DNA of 64,000 nucleotides from Strongylocentrotus purpuratus. Its lineage: Eukaryota; Echinodermata; Echinoidea; Camarodonta; Strongylocentrotidae. The position numbers and the translations under genes are program-made. Location: NCBI RefSeq assembly GCF_000002235.5, contig NW_022145604.1, positions 2,182,339 through 2,246,338 on the forward strand, read 5' to 3'. Shown here in pieces: positions 56,583 through 64,000 of the stretch (its first letter is position 1; each line of letters starts with the position of its first letter). The notes beneath the pieces were generated by a model. The model saw only the letters and a list, made by a program, of their open reading frames with translations, was not told the origin of the DNA and made no database searches.

Positions 56583-57037
56583 TTGGTAATAATAATCATA
56601 ATAATGATAATAATGATAACGTTTTATTTACCCAGGGTAGTCACTTCAGTTATGAAACTGCGTGTTCAGCGGGCCCCAACTGGAATGATAAAAATAACGC
56701 GAAAAATATATTTAGCGCTTGTGATATAAAAGTTTCAAAGCGCTGTACACAAATCTAGATTACTTCAAGAATAATCAATAATACCAATGAAATTAACATC
56801 ACTTAAATCACATAGAAAACAAAATATTATTAGCATAACCTAACAAATTAACATTACTTAAATCTGAAGATCAAACATTATACTAACATTAGTGAAAAAA
56901 TTAACGAAACATGTAAATTCTTTTGCAAGTTAATATATTACATCAATCTCATTTAATATTAAAAACAACGTTTTTAAAAGAGATAATGTAGGCAGTGTAA
57001 TACTAATTCGAACTTATTTTTTTATAGTTATTTGGAT
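56583..57037. mobile_element. Echinoid-style interspersed repeat inserted in the satellite
   Basis: A TAATAATGATAAC run followed by TTTATTTACCCAGGGTAGTC, ACTTCAGTTATGAAACTG and CAGCGGGCCCC. I recognise this motif style from sea urchin dispersed repeats. It interrupts the array, which resumes at about 57038. Confidence 0.55.
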
Positions 57038-57945
57038 TGTTTTGGGGATAAAAGAATCCGACCGGAATGCATCTCGATTGACGCCGGAATCTATTTCGAT
57101 ATTTTCGGTACTAAAACAATCCAACTGGGATGCACCTCGAATGCATCTCGATTGCCGTCGGAATCTATTTCGATATTTTCGGTACTAAAACAATCCAACT
57201 GGGATGCACCTCGAATGCATCTCGATTGCCGTCGGAATCTATTTCGATATTTTCGGTATTAAAAGAACCCAACTGGAATGCACCTTGAATGCATCTCGAT
57301 TGCCGTCGGAATCTATTTCGAAATTTTCGGTACTAAAACAATCCAACTGGGATGCACCTCGAATGCATCTCGATTGCCGTCGGAATCTATTTCGATATTT
57401 TCGGTACTAAAACGATCCAACTGGGATCCACCTCGAATGCATCTCGATTGCCGTCGGAATCTATTTCGATATTTTCGGTATTAAAAGAACCCAACTGGAA
57501 TGCACCTTGAATGCATCTCGATTGCCGTCGGAAACTATTTCGATATTTTCGGTACTAAAACAATCCAACTAGAATGCACCTCGAATGCATCTCGATTGCC
57601 GTCGGAATCTATTTCGATATCTTCAGTATTAAAAGAACCCAACTGGAATGCACCTTGAATGCATCTCGATTGCCGTCGGAATCTATTTCGATATTTTCGG
57701 TACTAAAACAATCCAAATGGGATGCACCTCGAATGCATCTCGATTGCCGTCGGAATCTATTTCGATATTTTCGGTATTAAAACAATCTAACTGGAATGCA
57801 CCTTGAATGCATCTCGATTGCCGTCGGAACCTATTTCGATACTTTCGGTATTAAAAGAACCCAACTGGAATGCACCTTGAATGCATCTCGATTGCCGTCG
57901 GAATCTATTTCGATATTTCGGTATTAAAAGAACCCAACTGGAATG
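57038..57945. repeat. 74-bp satellite, core array
   Basis: About 12 tandem units of 74 bp: CTCGAATGCATCTCGATTGC, CGTCGGAATCTATTTCGATA, TTTTCGGTACTAAAACAATC, CAACTGGGATGCAC. A second unit type has GGTATTAAAAGAACCCAACT and partly alternates with the first, suggesting a 148-bp higher-order unit. Overlapping 68-residue frames repeat every 74 bases only because units lack stops in shifting frames. Confidence 0.95.
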
Positions 57946-58440
57946 CACTTCAAAAGCTGTCGAAATCTCTAGATCGCCGCTCGAATGCGGCTCGAATAGA
58001 GTTGGAACGTCCCGACTATAATTATGCAAGAATGCATCTCGATTGCCCCCAGAATCTCAGTTTTGATATTTTCGGTACTAAAACAACCAACTTGAATGCA
58101 ATTCGAATGCCGTCAGAATATTACGAATGCCACTCGAATGCGACTCGAATGCAGTTGAAACGTCCCAACTATAGGATGCAAGAGTGTCCCGAATGCACCT
58201 CAAATGCATTACGGTTGCCGTCGAAATCTTTAGATTGCCGCTCGAATGCGGCTCGAATGCAGTTGGAACGTCCCGACTAGGATGCAAGAATGTCCCGAAT
58301 GCACCTCGAATGCATCTCGATTGCCGCCAAAATCTATATTGATAATTTCGGTGCTTAAAGAACCCAACTTGAATGCACTTCGAATGCCGTCGGAATATAT
58401 CGATTGCCGCTCGATTGCGGCTCGAATATTTTTTTTTTAC
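57946..58440. repeat. Diverged satellite units, right block
   Basis: Composite units like those at 54250-54740 with GAATGCGGCTCGAAT and GTTGGAACGTCCCGACTA. Confidence 0.85.
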
Positions 58441-59115
58441 TCAACTGTTTAGCCATTTTCGCGAGAAAGAAAATCCCAGAAGTGCTCTGGTTAAAGAGTC
58501 TAAGTTGTCAGCGCACTTCTTATGCAAGCACGTACACCCATATGGAAGGAAAGATGATATAAAAGCTATAGCGAAAACTAGTGGAGATATGGAGAAGGAA
58601 AAACAAGAAAATACTTTAGGAAAGAGTGAGAGAATAAGTCAAAGGAAGAACATAGAAATACATAACGGAAGAGCTTAGAGCTTAGAGCTTAGAGGATTAG
58701 AGGATAAGAGGATTATGCATTACCTGCCATACAAGTTAGCGACATGCGGAACACCGCCCTGCTGACTACAATTTCAGAAGGTTCAGAAGGTTATAGATTC
58801 GGATATAGACTAAGGAAAAACTAAGAAATACATTAAGATTAAGGCCGAGAAAAGTATAGGTTGAAAGAAAAACAAAGAAATACATGATGAAAAAGAAGAG
58901 GATAGATTGAAGGAGAAACGAAGAAATACATAACGAAAGTAAAAAGAAGAGGATGGATTTAACGAGATCGAAGCAAAGACATAACGAATAGGGCCTATAC
59001 GCATGTACAGATTCAGCAATCCAAAAATACTGCTTGGGGTAATGTTAGACTCTGTCTCAAGTCGTTTGCACAATATATTTGACTGAACTGGCTAACCAGT
59101 TGTAAACAAAAATAT
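58441..59115. other. Unique purine-rich insertion between satellite blocks
   Basis: The satellite is interrupted from about 58430 to 59120 by A/G-rich DNA with GAGCTTAGAGCTTAGA and GAAATACATAACGAAA repeats. A Lys-rich frame at 58373-58678 has no recognisable domain. Origin unknown. Confidence 0.45.
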
Positions 59116-59119
59116 GCGC

Positions 59120-59262
59120 GTCCCGACCAGAATGCAAGAATGTCCCGAATGCACCTCGAATGCATCTCGATTGCCGTCGGAATCTATTTGGATACTTTCG
59201 GAACTAAAAGTACCCAACTTGAATGCACTTCGAACGCCATCGGAATCTTCCGATTGCCGCCC
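59120..59262. repeat. Satellite units, last block
   Basis: CGTCCCGACCAGAATGCAAG, TCTCGATTGCCGTCGGAATC and one more partial unit; the array ends here. Confidence 0.85.
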
Positions 59263-59586
59263 GATATAGCAGTCTTGATTGTAGTTTAGGCCTACATGAA
59301 TCTTGCGTTTCGAATACGTTTGCAAGATTTATTCTATTCCTATCTTATGTTTCGTCTTGCACTCATCAGAGTAAAACGCAAGAATGAAACAGATTGTTGA
59401 TGTTGTTGGGTTTATAAGGCTGTCCAATCTGAAAAGATTATTTCCGCCTGGCTATATTGTTTTTCTGATGATTAGATTAGATGGCGCTGTTTCTTTTCCT
59501 CTGGCGCGAATATGGATTCAGTGGGTATCACAGCTTCCGTTTATTCGATGTTGCGGGCAATAATTTAGGTGTCGACCATGAACAGC

Positions 59587-59709
59587 AGTAGCGGATCAGG
59601 GAATTTCTTCCCGGGGGGGGGGGGGGGGGGGGGGGGTAAGAGGACTTTTATATATATATATTTTTTGGTCCCAGACAAATCGTAACGACTCAGCCAGCCG
59701 CTGAATAAG

Positions 59710-59741
<32 letters not shown>

Positions 59742-59759
59742 AAAGAGCACATTTTTTAT

Positions 59760-59790
<31 letters not shown>

Positions 59791-59915
59791 GGGTCGGGGT
59801 GTACGTCCCTGTTTGCCAGTACATTTTTGGCGAATTTGGGGCTGATTTCAACATTTTTTGTTTTGGTCGGAGGGGGGGGGGGGGGGTGCCCCCCCCCCTT
59901 GGATCCGCCAATGAA
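59587..59915. mobile_element. G-tract-rich MITE-like region
   Basis: AGTAGCGGATCAGGG on the left and CTTGGATCCGCCAATG on the right are roughly inverted. Inside are G-runs at about 59613 (24 bases), 59711 (30), 59781 (13) and 59873 (15), plus a C-run at 59889. It probably represents one or two decayed elements of the GGCGGATC-ended MITE type. Confidence 0.5.
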
Positions 59916-60329
59916 CAGGTTACGAGTATTTGTATTAATAATAGATGAAGATCGTGCACTGCTAAACTATACTTTCCTTCCCTTCCTCTCCAAGAGAGAG
60001 AGAAGGTGAAAAAAAGACAAAGTAGACTTTGGCGTTTAGACCTGTATATAATTCATAGTGCGTGGTATCTATCTGTGGCTTTTAAGAAAGCCAAGTGTGG
60101 CGATGATCTTCATTCACAACGGCCATTTTCATGTTTATTAATAATGAGTTTGTACAAGTTTAATTTGCATTTTCCCATTCTCATTTGATGCGTTAATATA
60201 TCATTTTTCAACAAAACCCAGATAAGTTGATAAGTCTCGTTATAATATGGATCGATCTGAAATATTAATCTACCTTTATCTAAAATCGTTTCCCATTGAT
60301 TTTGCCATATAATGCTGATAAAAATGACG

Positions 60330-61300
60330 CATGTTGTTTGTTAGTTCAGACCTATTCCGTGGTACAGTTATATTTATGTGTTCTTTTTGTGTTGCTCTTT
60401 TAGCCAAACTGTCGGCTCTTTCGTTTCCCACCAGTAGGTCACAATGCGCAGGTATCCACTTAAAATGTATGTCTACACCAAAAGCGCTTAAATTGTGTCA
60501 CTTTCTCCGATATTTCTATAATTTAACTAGATTTGTCCATTTGTTTAATAGCCTCCAAGGCTGACATGGAATCTGATGATATTACTACAGGTACTGGAAT
60601 GTAGTCCTCTATCCAATGTAATGCCAGGATGATCGCTGTAAGTTCCGCAGTCATAATATTTACTGGCGTTATTCTAAAACCTTAACTTATCTTAAATATT
60701 GGAATATAAAAGGCTGCACCTGTAAGACCATCACCAAGTTTGGATCCATCTGTATATATGTTCTAGTAGTCGTTCCATTTTATTGAAATATTTTACAATG
60801 CACAATTTAACTGCTGTATTGGAAGCGACTCTTTCTTTGTCACTTCACCATGTATACTGAAAGAGACATTTGGTTTCACAACGTGCCAAGGAGGAGTGCG
60901 AGGAATACAATCTGCCTGTTTTTCTAGGTTTGGTGTTTCTAAAGTGCAGGCTCGATTCATGAGGGGACCCTCATCCTCTATCCATTTATTACATTGGTAT
61001 AGCCAAAAATTGTGTAGTAGATGATTATCCTTTCTTGTAAATAAAATTTGTATTTAACAACAAAGACCTGTCTACGAAACTCCAAGGGGGGCTCCCCGCA
61101 CTCGACCTGGCGCTGCTATAGTGATGCCGTGGGTAATCCTAAGCGCTTGGTTCCGGATAGAATCAACAAAAAAATCTTCAAAAGAGTGTTTGATGCTGAC
61201 CCAGCATATGCTTCACATCCATAATCTAGAATTTTCGAATTTCCGCCCCCCCCCCCTATTGGAAAATATTGGATCCGCACCTGAACTGTATACTGCAACA
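60330..61300 (-). mobile_element. LINE fragment: reverse transcriptase end and RNase H
   Basis: On the minus strand, DSIRNQALRITHGI near 61170 matches the region after the fingers/palm of reverse transcriptases that read IQNRALR. Further on, at about 60657-60525, NIMTAELTAIILALHWIEDY, then VVISSDSMSALEAIKQM, is a clear RNase H domain with catalytic Glu (AEL) and Asp (SDS). A LINE of the I/Jockey-like group with RNase H is implied. Frame breaks show a dead copy. Confidence 0.75.
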
Positions 61301-61339
61301 CTTATATTGTTATCTACAAGATTCATGTAAACCGTATCT

Positions 61340-62155
61340 CATCTCTTTCCTCTCAATTATTATTGATTGGACTGCTCAAAGCTACCACAAGCTCAACACG
61401 TAACAATTGCCATTTAATGATGATGTTCGTATAAGAAATGATTCGATTATAGTTACTTCACTCGCCAGGCGAGCTCTTTTCATCTAACATTAATAGAACA
61501 TCGTTTGCACAAAAGACATTTGATTTTACAGGTCCAAAACTATGGGATTAGTTTCAAATGATATTATACAGTGTAATTCGATGCAAATCATCAAAAGGAG
61601 ACTCAAAAGCTTTCTTCTGAATAGTGACTACGCTATTGCATTCCCCAATCAAATCTAATGTGTAGTGTGACTTTATGCTTGATGTTTGTGTAACTTAGAT
61701 TGTTTCTTTTAGTATGTATTTATCATTGTTTTGCGTTTAAAAATTAAAAAAACAAATTCTTCTTCTTTTTAATCTTTTATTACTGAATCAGTTATTGTCA
61801 TTGTTTTTTTTCTTCTCATAAAATAATAATTCATAATAATTATTTTACAGGGGGCCCTACACCCTACAAGTCTTTTGTCGGCCCTCCTTCCCTTTCAATT
61901 TCATGTTTATTTTTGTTATGTATTTCATGTTTATTTTTGTAATGTATTTCATGTATATCTTTGTTATGTATTTCATTTTAATGTATTTCATGTTTATTTT
62001 TGTTATGTATTTCATGTTTATTTTGTTATGTATTGTATTGTGCAAATTGATCTATATGTATATTAATATGTGACTATGTAAAAATGTACCATCATTGTAA
62101 ATATGAACAATTGAAAGAGGAAAAATAAATGAATTAATTGAATTGAATTGAATCT
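61340..62155 (+). mobile_element. LINE 3' end with TTGAA tail
   Basis: Frames give RTSFAQKTFDFTGPKLWD and, shifted, SMQIIKRRLKSFLLNSDYAI, the C-terminal end of a CR1-like reverse transcriptase with at least one frame break. The 3' UTR contains TGTATTTCATGTTTATTTTT tandem repeats (61905-62035) and ends AATTGAATTGAATTGAAT at about 62135-62152. It ends about 230 bases before the USP40-like ATG. Confidence 0.7.
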
Positions 62156-62342
62156 AGGATTTTCAATATGGCAGCCCAGCCTGTGAAGAATCGACCGGTG
62201 TACAGTATATACAGAGAGCGCATGCCATTGTACAGCTCGGTGGTGACAGTTTATACACACTTTGGGCTCGGGAACGGAATGAGATGAGGGTCCCATCGAC
62301 ATGATCGACGCTGGTGGAGTATTGTGTTTATTCTTAGCATAG

Positions 62343-63971
<1,629 letters not shown>

Positions 63972-64000
63972 GTAAGCATTGCAGATGCCAAAAAATGAAT

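Noticed and set aside
54206-58280. Many overlapping frames with CISIAVGIYFDIF repeats resembling a repeat protein
   Set aside because: The 74-bp unit is not a multiple of three, so frames rotate; this is satellite DNA.

Overview
This is eukaryotic genomic DNA from a marine invertebrate, most likely a sea urchin or another echinoderm. The evidence is small genes with GT-AG introns, rhodopsin-family receptors of the fast-expanding lineage-specific kind known from sea urchin, very dense microsatellites, many small terminal-inverted-repeat elements, and interspersed repeats of echinoid style. The species cannot be fixed from the sequence. Most of the 64 kb is non-coding and repeat-rich.

Layout: (1) 0.5-7.5 kb holds a LINE 3' end and two related rhodopsin-class receptor genes on the minus strand. 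The first is a single open frame. The second has a hidden last coding exon at 5531-5681 that completes its C-terminal tail. A 138-bp tandem repeat ends right behind it and seems to supply its poly(A) signal. (2) 7.5-18.4 kb is gene-poor, with large trinucleotide arrays. (3) 18.4-19.6 kb carries the last two exons of an unrecognised Cys- and Arg/Ser-rich protein (+). (4) 21.6-22.6 kb is an intron-free aminergic-type receptor (+). (5) 23.6-26.5 kb holds a tRNA-derived SINE and a 1.7-kb terminal-inverted-repeat element. (6) 29.2-44.7 kb is a sorcin-like penta-EF-hand calcium-sensor gene (-) whose eight coding exons can be joined in frame. Its first intron holds four duplicated modules, each with an upstream TATA-like box, an ATG and a Gly/Pro-rich repeat exon ending in a phase-0 donor. 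They look like alternative first exons. (7) 45-53 kb is intergenic with LINE and DNA-transposon remnants. (8) 53.3-54.0 kb is a MADF/Myb-like exon (-). (9) 54.2-59.3 kb is a 74-bp satellite with a ~10-11-bp sub-rhythm, broken up by transposon insertions. (10) 60.3-62.2 kb holds two LINE fragments. (11) 62.4-64 kb is the start of a USP40-type deubiquitinase gene (+), which runs off the window.

The genes do not form one pathway. The most novel signal is the array of promoter-plus-exon modules in the sorcin-like gene, which could give one EF-hand core several repeat-rich N-termini. Next come a TIR element family packed with GGGGCAC tandem repeats and the helically phased satellite. No CRISPR array, retrovirus or LTR element was recognised.
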